From positions 136,627 through 200,626 of the forward strand of contig CAZLDI010000003.1 of assembly GCA_964558415.1 (NCBI GenBank): a DNA stretch of 64,000 nt. Direction: 5' to 3'. Positions 8,187-15,034 of the stretch are shown in pieces. This DNA comes from CAZLDI01 sp964558415. Its GTDB lineage: Bacteria > Chloroflexota > Dehalococcoidia > SM23-28-2 > RBG-16-64-32. The notes beneath the pieces are model-generated. The model was not told the origin of the DNA, ran no database searches, and worked only from the letters and a program-made list of their open reading frames with translations. The position numbers and the translations under genes are program-made. Position 1 is the stretch's first letter. Every line of letters starts with the position of its first letter.

Positions 8187-8780
8187 ATGCGATACGATCC
8201 GCGAATACATCAGCGGCGATCTGTCCGCCTCCCATACTATGATTACCGCTCGAACGGGGCATACTTCGTCACAATCTGCACGCATCAACGAGAGGCTTTG
8301 TTCAATGACCACAGGTTCAAAGCAGCGACCGAAGATTCGTGGTGCGCCATCCCGCGCCATTATCCGCAGGCGGAGATCGACGAGTTCATCGTTATGCCCA
8401 ACCACGTTCACGGAATCATTCGGATTCACTGCGCAACCACCGTAGGGGCGCGTCATGATGCGCCCCTACGCCCCGAAATCCCCAGAGCCTCCGTTCTTCA
8501 GCGTCGCTCATTGGGCGCAATCGTTCTGCAATTCAAGTCGGCATCCGCTAAGCGAATCAACGAACTGAGGTCTAACCCGGGCGGCCGGGTCTGGCAGCGC
8601 AATTATTACGAGCGTGTATTGCGAGACGAGAGGGAACTGGACGCGGCGCGGGATTACATCCTGGATAACCCACGAAAGTGGGACGACGACATCAACAACC
8701 CGAAGAACATCCATCGTCTGGGGGTTCCGAAACGCCGAGGTGGGTTCTCCAGCGAAACGCAACGGTCCGGCAAGCGGTAA
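8187..8780 (+). CDS. REP-associated tyrosine transposase (RAYT, Y1/HUH)
   Basis: Single-stranded DNA nuclease of the Y1 transposase (IS200/IS605-like) superfamily, the group that moves or processes REP palindromes. The N-terminus SVRLPYYDYRSNGAYFVTIC, the HUH motif VMPNHVHGI and the Tyr-containing block VWQRNYYERVLRDEREL followed by ARDYILDNPRKW are diagnostic. The ATG at 8187 gives the typical MRYDPRIH start; an in-frame ATG at 8151 adds unrelated residues. Length 197. A REP-like palindrome is present both upstream and inside the gene, where it encodes VGARHDAPLRP without breaking the frame. Confidence 0.9.
   Translation: MRYDPRIHQRRSVRLPYYDYRSNGAYFVTICTHQREALFNDHRFKAATEDSWCAIPRHYPQAEIDEFIVMPNHVHGIIRIHCATTVGARHDAPLRPEIPRASVLQRRSLGAIVLQFKSASAKRINELRSNPGGRVWQRNYYERVLRDERELDAARDYILDNPRKWDDDINNPKNIHRLGVPKRRGGFSSETQRSGKR
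8442..8469. repeat. REP-like palindrome, copy 2 (inside the transposase gene)
   Basis: Palindrome with arms GTAGGGGCGCG/TGCGCCCCTAC, sharing 26 identical bases with 8081-8106. It is translated in frame within the RAYT between the HUH motif and the catalytic Tyr region. Confidence 0.8.
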
Positions 8781-8807
8781 GTGGTGTCAGAGCGCATCAT
8801 TGACGTG

Positions 8808-8850
8808 CCCCCCCCCCCTCATTGACAACCCTCCGGCGCGGGTGTAGCTT
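8808..8850 (+). promoter_or_regulatory. promoter with adjacent poly-C tract
   Basis: TTGACA (8822-8827), 17-base spacer, TAGCTT (8845-8850), driving the ferritin-like gene at 8894. A run of 11 C (8808-8818) sits 3 bases upstream of the -35 box. Confidence 0.6.
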
Positions 8851-8893
8851 TCGCTTATCCGCAGGCATATCGCGACGCAGGGGAGGTCTCACC

Positions 8894-9979
8894 ATGGCTA
8901 TCGATGTTGACGTACTGCAGAAGCTGAGCACTGAGGAGGACCTGCCCGAGCTTGACCTGAGCTGGCTGCGTCCGGACGACCACGAGAAGGTGGAGCGCGT
9001 CACGGCCGGCCGCCGCGGGATGACGCTGGACGAGATCGAGCGCGGGCGCGAGGTGCCTGCGCACGTGAGCGCCAACACCATCCGCCCCCGCGACGCGCGC
9101 GAGCGGCCCGACGCGCCGCGCACCGGCCAGTACTACTCGGATAAGGCGGACGTGTGGTCGGACAACTCGCGGCTGCTGTACGAGGAGGCGGTCCAGCGCC
9201 AGTGGTCTTCGGCCACGGACATCCCCTGGCACACGATCGAGCCGCTGCCGGACGACCTGGAGCGCGCGATGTGCCAGCTCTGCACCTTCTTGACCGAGGT
9301 CGAGTTCATCGCCGGGGACGCGCCGGCGCAGTGGCTGCGCAAGATCCCGAACGACTACTACGAGACGAAGCTGTTCCTCCTTACGCAGATCATGGATGAG
9401 GCGCGCCACCTGGATGTCTTCCGCAAGCGCGCCTTCGCCAACGGCGGCGGGCTGCTCTCCGAGAGCCAGTCCGGCCCCTCTCTGCGCATCATCCTGGACG
9501 CGAAGGACTTCACCGAGATGTCCGCGATCATGCACGTCTTCGCGGAGGGGTTCGTGCAGAGCCTCTTCCGCACCGGCGAACTGGTCTCCTTCAACGAGGC
9601 AGAGAAGACGATCTACCGTCTCTGCGCGCAGGACGAGTCACGGCACCTGGGCTTCGGCGTGATGCACCTGAAGTACATCCTGGAGAACGAGCCGGAGCGC
9701 CGGGAGGAGCTGCACCACTACCTTGACCAGGTCGAGGGCCCGCTCTCGCTGGACATCACGCAGGGGATCAGTGCCACGACGCCCTTCTTCGACGAGGCGG
9801 TGATGATCCTGGCCGGCGGCGGGCTGAAGAACGTCGACGTGGGGATGCAGAAGCTGATGGACATCCGCAAGAAGCAGGTGAACGAGTACATGCACCGCCT
9901 CGAGGTCGCCGGCCTCGGCGACCGCCGCGACCGCATGAACCCGTTCTTCCGCTCGCTGCTGGACCCGCCGCGGAATTAG
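8894..9979 (+). CDS. ferritin-like di-iron protein (R2-like fold, complete ligand set)
   Basis: Four-helix-bundle protein of the ferritin-like/ribonucleotide-reductase-like superfamily, 361 residues, probably a carboxylate-bridged di-iron oxygenase or oxidase. Candidate ligands are Glu135 (CTFLTEVEF), Glu169 and His172 (DEARH), Glu218 (FAEGF), Glu248 and His251 (DESRH), a full two-ExxH pattern. The ATG at 8894 follows GGGGAGGT. A paralogue without most of these ligands is encoded at 10619. The substrate is unknown; the pair plus an SCP2-like protein hints at a hydrophobic substrate, which is inference. The last 33 bases are repeated at 10421. Confidence 0.75.
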   Translation: MAIDVDVLQKLSTEEDLPELDLSWLRPDDHEKVERVTAGRRGMTLDEIERGREVPAHVSANTIRPRDARERPDAPRTGQYYSDKADVWSDNSRLLYEEAVQRQWSSATDIPWHTIEPLPDDLERAMCQLCTFLTEVEFIAGDAPAQWLRKIPNDYYETKLFLLTQIMDEARHLDVFRKRAFANGGGLLSESQSGPSLRIILDAKDFTEMSAIMHVFAEGFVQSLFRTGELVSFNEAEKTIYRLCAQDESRHLGFGVMHLKYILENEPERREELHHYLDQVEGPLSLDITQGISATTPFFDEAVMILAGGGLKNVDVGMQKLMDIRKKQVNEYMHRLEVAGLGDRRDRMNPFFRSLLDPPRN

Positions 9980-9981
9980 GG
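9949..9981. repeat. 33-bp direct repeat, copy 1
   Basis: Begins CCGCTCGCTGCT and encodes the C-terminal SLLDPPRN plus stop of the ferritin-like protein. Matches 10421-10453 with two mismatches, 472 bases away. Confidence 0.8.
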
Positions 9982-10112
9982 CGGGCGATCCGCGCCCAAT
10001 ACTTTTCGACGAATCGCCCAGATGCGCCTAAGCTTCGACACGCCCACCGCGGATGGAATCAATGCGCGTCGCAAGTATTCTGTGATAACACGTATCGTAT
10101 GATAGGTAGGCT

Positions 10113-10451
10113 ATGAGTTTCGGTGAGTTGTTGGCCGTTGTTCTAGTTTACGGCACCCCTTTGGGCGTCTCCCTTGTTGTTGGCTACCGCGTGAGTCGGC
10201 TTCTACCGCAGCGGATACTTGGCGCCCTGGCAAGCGGGTTAGCTGCTCTCGCTGCGTACACGCTGTTCATTGCAGCGTTAGCGATCATCATTGACGTTAC
10301 CACTGAGGACACCGGTGATTTCCCGCAATGGTTCTACGTGGCCTCAATACTCGTGCTAGCCTCTCTGCCCCTCTTCCTTGCAGGGACGGTCGTGGGATGG
10401 TTCGGAGCGAAGCGAAGTCACCGCTCGCTGCTCGACCCGCCGCGGAACTAG
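10113..10451 (+). CDS. small membrane protein of unknown function
   Basis: 112 residues with three or four hydrophobic segments (about residues 7-25, 38-60 and 73-97). I do not recognise a family. A TATGAT hexamer ends 9 bases before the ATG and there is no ribosome binding site, so the transcript may be leaderless. The C-terminal SLLDPPRN is identical to the end of the upstream ferritin-like protein because both come from the 33-bp direct repeat. Base composition is less GC-rich than the neighbours, and the gene occupies the segment bounded by the repeats, so it may be inserted. Confidence 0.5.
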   Translation: MSFGELLAVVLVYGTPLGVSLVVGYRVSRLLPQRILGALASGLAALAAYTLFIAALAIIIDVTTEDTGDFPQWFYVASILVLASLPLFLAGTVVGWFGAKRSHRSLLDPPRN

Positions 10452-10453
10452 GG
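10421..10453. repeat. 33-bp direct repeat, copy 2
   Basis: Second copy of the 9949-9981 repeat; two base differences. Forms the 3' end of the small membrane protein gene. Confidence 0.8.
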
Positions 10454-10527
10454 GATAGGTCGGAATGGTTCGGCCAGCCCGCTATGGCCTAGGCCTTCAA
10501 TTCCTTAGCGCCCGCTAAGTTACCCCC

Positions 10528-10556
10528 TTGACTCGCGCGTCGCCCTGTGGCTAAAT
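10528..10556 (+). promoter_or_regulatory. promoter of the 476-residue ferritin-like gene
   Basis: TTGACT, 17-base spacer, CTAAAT, about 60 bases before the start codon. The rest of the 10454-10618 gap shows nothing recognisable. Confidence 0.55.
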
Positions 10557-10618
10557 GAGGGATGCTCTCCCCGCGAAGGGGGCGCGAATCCCGGTCCTGA
10601 CCAGAAGGAGAACCGCCC

Positions 10619-12049
10619 ATGGCTGAAACAGCCACCGACATCCCCGCGGACCTGGCGCAAGTCGCCGAGGAGAAGGGCATCCCGCCGGACCTCGTGCGCC
10701 GCGCGCTGGCGCTCGGCTTCCCCGCAGATGCGATCAAGATGCAGCTCAGCCAGCCCGACGCCAGCGCCGAAGCCGCCGAGCTGTTCATCAGCGAGCAGGA
10801 GCGCATCCGCGCCGGCGGCGAGATCACGCTGTCACCGGAGCTGGCTGAGCTCGCGCGCGAACACGACTGGCCGGAGGCGCTCGTGAAACGCGCGCTGAAG
10901 CTGGGCGCGCCGGTGGAGATGATCACGAACCAGATCAAGGCCGGCGTGCGGCCCGACCAGGCGGAAGGCTTCATCCGCCAGCAGGAGATCGCGCGCGACC
11001 AGGGGGTTGAGGCGACGCTGGACCTCTCCTGGATGCATGTCCCGACGGAGTGGGGGATACGGGTGCGCCCGGGCAAGAGGGGCCTCACCGTCGGCATGCT
11101 GAACGTCAGCACCTATGCGGACATCCCTGATTTCTGGCCCCACCAGAGCGAGATGCCGCGCGGCGCCTACCCGCTGCCCGGCGTGCCCGCGATGGGCTAC
11201 AGCATCTACGAGAAGGCGGAGCTGTGGTCCGAGAACTCCGCGGACCTCTACGAAGAAGCGATCCAGCGGCGCTGGCGGCCCTCCACCGACGTCAACTGGA
11301 ACAGCATCGAGCCGCTGCCGGATGTGATCGAGAAGGCGATGTGCCAGCTCTGCACCTTTCTCTGCGAGAAGGGGCTCCTGGAAGGCGACATCGTCGGGCG
11401 CTGGCTGCCGGAGATGTCTTACGGCTACCACGAGGTCAAGCTCTACCTTTCGACCGCGGCGTTCGACTACGCGCACCAGTTCGAGGTGTTCCGCAAGCGC
11501 GCGATGAGCAACGGCGGCGGCATGGGCCTCCAGAGCCCCGGCTACTTCCACCGCGCGATCATCGACGCGCGCGCCTGGACGGAGACGTCCGTGCTCTCCC
11601 ACATCCTCTCGAACAGCCATGTGATGGGGCTTTACGAGATCGGTCTCTACGTGGCGCACAACGAGGCGGAGCACCAGATCTTCAGCTACTGCATGCAGGA
11701 CACCGCGCGCCAGATCGCCTACGGCATTCAGCACCTCAAGTACTTCCTGCTGCGCCACGACGCACGGCGCCCTGAGGTCCAGAACTACCTGAACAAAGGC
11801 GAAGCGGTGTTCAACTTCGAGTCGGAGCGCGACACGCCGATCCGAGAGGCGCTGATCATCCTGCTGGGCGGCGGCATCGAGAAGGACCAGCTTCTGGACG
11901 GAACGCGCAAGCTGGAGTACTTTAAGCAGCGCTGGGTGCGCGCCTACGTGTCGCGTCTGGCAGCCGGGGGCATAGACCGCGCGGATAAGCTGCACCCGTC
12001 CCTCAAGAAATACGTCGACGAGCCGGCGGCGGCCCAGGCCGCAGCATAA
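10619..12049 (+). CDS. ferritin-like paralogue lacking metal ligands, with duplicated N-terminal helical module
   Basis: 476 residues in two parts. Residues about 10-127 are two tandem repeats of roughly 60 residues (units around DLVRRALALGFPADAIK and ALVKRALKLGAPVEMIT), helical and UBA-like in look. The rest aligns along its length with the protein at 8894 (KAELWSENSADLYEEAIQRRW, AMCQLCTFLCE). The ligand positions are changed: DEARH is DYAHQ (Glu to Tyr284, His to Gln287), FAEGF is SNS (Glu to Asn332) and DESRH is DTARQ (Glu to Thr362, His to Gln365); only Glu250 remains. A di-iron site is therefore unlikely. It may be a structural partner, as beta subunits are to alpha subunits in multicomponent monooxygenases (inference). 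AAGGAG precedes the ATG. Confidence 0.75.
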   Translation: MAETATDIPADLAQVAEEKGIPPDLVRRALALGFPADAIKMQLSQPDASAEAAELFISEQERIRAGGEITLSPELAELAREHDWPEALVKRALKLGAPVEMITNQIKAGVRPDQAEGFIRQQEIARDQGVEATLDLSWMHVPTEWGIRVRPGKRGLTVGMLNVSTYADIPDFWPHQSEMPRGAYPLPGVPAMGYSIYEKAELWSENSADLYEEAIQRRWRPSTDVNWNSIEPLPDVIEKAMCQLCTFLCEKGLLEGDIVGRWLPEMSYGYHEVKLYLSTAAFDYAHQFEVFRKRAMSNGGGMGLQSPGYFHRAIIDARAWTETSVLSHILSNSHVMGLYEIGLYVAHNEAEHQIFSYCMQDTARQIAYGIQHLKYFLLRHDARRPEVQNYLNKGEAVFNFESERDTPIREALIILLGGGIEKDQLLDGTRKLEYFKQRWVRAYVSRLAAGGIDRADKLHPSLKKYVDEPAAAQAAA

Positions 12050-12070
12050 GCGAGAACAGGAGATCTCCCA

Positions 12071-12520
12071 ATGACACAAGACGTTAAGGTCAAGGCCACG
12101 TTCCCCTCCGTGGAGTGGTTCAACGCGATCAAAGACCTGATCAACATAGACCCCGCGTACAAGCACTTCGGGACCTGCGACTCCACCGTCGGCCTCAAGA
12201 TACCGGAGCTGGAGAAGTACTTTCTCCTCACGTTCGAGGCGTTCGAAATCACGGACATCCGCGAGGTCAGCGACCGGGATGCGGAGAACACGGACTTCTG
12301 GATGGAGATGTCCTACGCGCGCTGGAAAGAGATGATCCAGAACATCAAGGACAATGGCAAGGCGGACCTCCATCACACCCTGAACACGATCGACCTCGAG
12401 GAGCCGGAGGGCCTGGCGCGTTCGAACGACGGTTACCGGCGCGACGCCTTCTACCGCTTCAACCAGTCTTACCAGCAGTACTTCGACACATCTGCGAAGA
12501 TCGACACCACCTTCCTGTAG
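12071..12520 (+). CDS. SCP2-like small protein (putative lipid/sterol carrier fold)
   Basis: 149 residues, soluble, starting 21 bases after the ferritin-like paralogue with AGGAG upstream, so co-transcribed. The opening FPSVEWFNAIKDLINIDPAYK followed by a short strand-rich part (TVGLKI, YFLLTFEAFEI) resembles SCP2 sterol-carrier domains, though the match is by eye and the C-terminal half (HHTLNTIDLEE, RFNQSYQQYFD) is not familiar. If right, it may present a hydrophobic substrate to the neighbouring ferritin-like pair. It could equally be an unrelated small subunit of that complex. Confidence 0.5.
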   Translation: MTQDVKVKATFPSVEWFNAIKDLINIDPAYKHFGTCDSTVGLKIPELEKYFLLTFEAFEITDIREVSDRDAENTDFWMEMSYARWKEMIQNIKDNGKADLHHTLNTIDLEEPEGLARSNDGYRRDAFYRFNQSYQQYFDTSAKIDTTFL

Positions 12521-12543
12521 GGCGGTTTACATGGCATCGCTCG

Positions 12544-12570
12544 CAGGGGCGGCCCTTTGTGGCCGCCCTG
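12544..12570. repeat. REP-like hairpin
   Basis: Arms CAGGGGCGGCC and GGCCGCCCTG around CTTTGT, one bulged G, no T tract. Lies 24 bases after the SCP2-like gene; may act as a 3' mRNA stabiliser or REP. Confidence 0.5.
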
Positions 12571-12615
12571 CCCGTCTATCGCTAACCTCGCACATGATGG
12601 ACCGCGCGGGAACCC

Positions 12616-13578
12616 ATGCCTGACCGTCACCCGGGCATCCGGCAGATATCGATGCCCATCCCCTTCCCGCTGGCGGGCGTGCATTCGTACCTGATCGAGA
12701 CGGGAGACGGCTTCGCGATGGTCGACGCCGGCTTCCCCTCCGAAGAGGCGCTCGCCCGAATGCAGGCCGGCATCCGCGAGATCTGCGGCGGCCCGGAGAA
12801 GATTCGGACCGTATTCATCACCCACTATCACCCGGACCACTGCGGCCTCGCGGGCTGGCTGGAAGCGCGCGGCGCCCAGATCGTGCTGCACGAACGCGAC
12901 TGGTCGCAGGTGCAGTCGATCACGTCCAACGCGCCGCCGAAGCCCGAGGACTACGGCGGCGCAACCGTGGCCGCGATGGCGACGGCGACCAACTTCTCCT
13001 TCGAAGAGATGCGCAGCCAGGTCCAGCGCGTGCGTTACCCCGTGGAGAGCCCGCAGCTGGTGCGCGGCGGCGAGACGATCAGCGTGGGCGGCCGCGAGTT
13101 CAAGATGGTCTGGACGCCCGGTCACACGGAGGGCCATCTCTGCATCCTGGACAGCGCCGAGGACTTACTGTTCTCAGGCGATCACATGCTCGCGCGGATC
13201 ACGCCCCACATCGGCATGTGGCACAGCAACGACGGCGACAGCCCCCTGCACAAGTTCGAGGAATCGCTGGCGCTGATCGAGCAGCTCAACCCGGCCCGCG
13301 CGCTACCGGCCCACGAAGGGCCGATCGAGAACGTGGCCGAGCGGGCGCGCGACCTGATCCGCCACCACGAAGAGCGCCGCACGCGCGTGCTGGAAGCGAT
13401 GGCCGGCCCGCCACGCCCGGCGCTGGACATCGCCCAGACCGTCTTCAAGGGCCGCGAAGGCCCGATGCAGACGTTCCTGGCCCTCTCGGAGACCCTCGCG
13501 CACCTGGACGCCCTGACTCGTGAGGGGCTGGTGGTGCGCGAAGAAGGCCCCGAGCCGGCGTTATACCGTTTGGCGTAG
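12616..13578 (+). CDS. MBL-fold metallo-hydrolase with C-terminal winged-helix region
   Basis: Metallo-beta-lactamase-fold hydrolase, 320 residues. Metal ligands are visible in THYHPDHCG, TPGHTEGH and FSGDH. The region after about residue 225 (ERRTRVLEAM through LDALTREGLVV) is a helical/winged domain as in LACTB2-like proteins. An N-terminal strand pair IPFPLAGVHSYLIE matches that group. The substrate could be an acyl thioester, a lactone or RNA; sequence does not decide. It starts 95 bases after the SCP2-like gene. Confidence 0.85.
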   Translation: MPDRHPGIRQISMPIPFPLAGVHSYLIETGDGFAMVDAGFPSEEALARMQAGIREICGGPEKIRTVFITHYHPDHCGLAGWLEARGAQIVLHERDWSQVQSITSNAPPKPEDYGGATVAAMATATNFSFEEMRSQVQRVRYPVESPQLVRGGETISVGGREFKMVWTPGHTEGHLCILDSAEDLLFSGDHMLARITPHIGMWHSNDGDSPLHKFEESLALIEQLNPARALPAHEGPIENVAERARDLIRHHEERRTRVLEAMAGPPRPALDIAQTVFKGREGPMQTFLALSETLAHLDALTREGLVVREEGPEPALYRLA

Positions 13579-13611
13579 AGGCGGCCCGCCTGGCCGTCCA
13601 ACCCTCGTCCC

Positions 13612-14424
13612 CTAGCGGAACTCCACGCGCGGGCGGAACCGCTCCTCCGCGCGCGCCACGAGCTCCTCCGCGAGCGCGCTTGCGCCGCGCGATAGCAGTT
13701 GCTGCAGGAGCGGCCGCCGCGGCCGCACGTACTGGAGACGGCGTGGCACGCGGCCCATCTCGCTGGCCATGTCGATCGCGGCCTCCACATCACCCAGCTC
13801 GTCGATCAGGCCCAGCTCTTTCGCCTTCGTGGCCGTGTACATCTCTCCGGTGGCGTACTCGCGCACGACCTCGGACGGCAGGTTGCGCGCCTTCGCAACG
13901 GCGTCGACGAACCAGCCGTAGTATTCGTCGGTCAGCGCCTCCACCTTCTGCTTCTCCTCGTCGCTGGGCTCGCGCCATGGCTGGAACATCGCCTTCAGCC
14001 GGCCCTGGTGGGTGACCACCATCTTCACGCCGACCTTCTCCATCAGCTCCTGCACTACCGGTCGTGTGAAAATGACGCCGATCGATCCCACCAGCGCCGT
14101 CGGCAGCGCCACGACCTTGGACGCCCCGCAGGCGATCAGATAGCCCCCCGAAAGCCCCGCGCTCATCACGAACGCCACGGTCGGCTTCCGCGCGGAGAGA
14201 CGCTGCAGCCCGCGGAAGATCGCGTCGGACACGCTCGCTGACCCGCCGGGCGAGTCGATCTCGACGACGACCGCGCGAATGCGCGCGTCGTCTCGCAACG
14301 CCTTCAGCATGCGCACGGTCTCTGGCCCGCGCACCTGTGCGCCGATCGCTCCGGTGATCTCCACGACCGCAATGCGCGGCCGCGACCAGGGGAGGTTAAG
14401 GCGGGCCGGATCGATGACTTCCAT
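13612..14424 (-). CDS. S49-family serine protease (SppA-like)
   Basis: Protease of the signal-peptide-peptidase A group. Ser92 in LSGGYLIAC is the nucleophile and Lys144 in GRLKAMF the general base; their 52-residue spacing matches the Ser/Lys dyad of Bacillus SppA. EIDSPGGSASVSDAI and GSIGVIF are also family motifs. At 270 residues it is the short form. No N-terminal membrane anchor is visible, so it may be cytoplasmic or start further upstream. Convergent with the MBL gene. Confidence 0.88.
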   Translation of the reverse strand: MEVIDPARLNLPWSRPRIAVVEITGAIGAQVRGPETVRMLKALRDDARIRAVVVEIDSPGGSASVSDAIFRGLQRLSARKPTVAFVMSAGLSGGYLIACGASKVVALPTALVGSIGVIFTRPVVQELMEKVGVKMVVTHQGRLKAMFQPWREPSDEEKQKVEALTDEYYGWFVDAVAKARNLPSEVVREYATGEMYTATKAKELGLIDELGDVEAAIDMASEMGRVPRRLQYVRPRRPLLQQLLSRGASALAEELVARAEERFRPRVEFR

Positions 14425-14491
14425 GCCGTCAGTGTAGGGATAGACGTTCAGGTCTGTCCACAGGAACTGCTACTTCGCCCGGGCGCTAACC

Positions 14492-14968
14492 TTATTCGGC
14501 CAACGCGTCCAGCTCGCGAAGCGTCTCGTCGATCGTGGGGATCTCCCATTGCTGCCAGCCCAGATACGTATAGCGCACAATCCCCTTCGCGTCGATGATG
14601 AACAACGCCGGTCGCTGGCCGAGCGAGACCATCGCGCTCTTCACGTCGTACAGGCGGTACACCTCGCGCTCCGGGTCAGGCAGGCAGGGGAACGGCATGT
14701 CGTTTCGCTCGAAGTAAGCCCGCGCGCCCTCAAGCGTGTCGACTGCCAGCGCGAGCACCCGCGCGCCGCGCTCCTCGAAGTCCGCATATCGGTCCCGCAA
14801 CTGCGAGAGATGCCGCCGGCAGAACGGTCAGCCGAAGCCCCGCAGGAACACCAGCACCACCGGCCGCCCGCGCAGCGCCGACAGCCGGACCTGCGTTCCG
14901 TCGGTCGCGGTCAACTCGAAGTCCGGCGCCTCGGACCCGGTCTGGACGGCGTCGCTCGAGACTGGCAT
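14492..14968 (-). CDS. peroxiredoxin-like selenoprotein (in-frame TGA read as selenocysteine)
   Basis: Thiol/selenol peroxidase of the AhpC/TSA redoxin fold, 158 residues if TGA at 14830-14828 is read through. Before it the sequence is SEAPDFELTATDGTQVRLSAL then PVVLVFLRGFG; after it PFCRRHLSQLRDRYADFEERG, and then the rest of the fold (LALAVDT, FPCLPD, ALFIIDAKGIVRYTY) continues in the same frame. The TGA sits exactly where related proteins have the catalytic Cys, giving U47-P-F-C50. A hairpin with bacterial SECIS geometry follows. The ATG at 14968 is 10 bases after a TTGACG-17-TAGAAT promoter. A nonsense mutation is the alternative, but position, hairpin and intact downstream frame argue for selenocysteine. 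Confidence 0.85.
14790..14830 (-). promoter_or_regulatory. candidate bacterial SECIS element
   Basis: Directly after the TGA, a hairpin forms with upper stem TCTCGC/GCGGGA (6 bp, one T-G pair), apical loop AGTT starting 25 bases after the TGA, and a lower CGG/CCG stem across a 4-base bulge. A short apical loop with a G in its first two bases at this distance is what bacterial SelB-dependent recoding needs. Confidence 0.7.
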
Positions 14969-14978
14969 GGCGCGTCCG

Positions 14979-15007
14979 ATTCTAGGGCAGTCGCCGAGCG
15001 GCGTCAA
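14979..15007 (-). promoter_or_regulatory. promoter of the selenoprotein gene
   Basis: Minus strand TTGACG (15007-15002), 17-base spacer, TAGAAT (14984-14979). The ATG is only 10 bases beyond, so the mRNA should have almost no leader. Confidence 0.65.
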
Positions 15008-15034
15008 ACGAACGCGTGCTATCATCTAGCCGCG

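Noticed and set aside
10619..12049. Second ferritin-like protein as an active ribonucleotide reductase beta subunit
   Set aside because: Five of six expected ligand positions are replaced and the radical-site context is absent.
14798..14830. TGA as a simple nonsense mutation making a peroxiredoxin pseudogene
   Set aside because: The stop is at the catalytic Cys column, the frame stays intact for 110 more codons, and a SECIS-like hairpin follows at the right distance. Kept as the alternative only.
14549..15034. N-terminal extension of the ArsA-like gene
   Set aside because: The frame is open but antisense to the selenoprotein; recognisable similarity begins only at the TTG at 15035.
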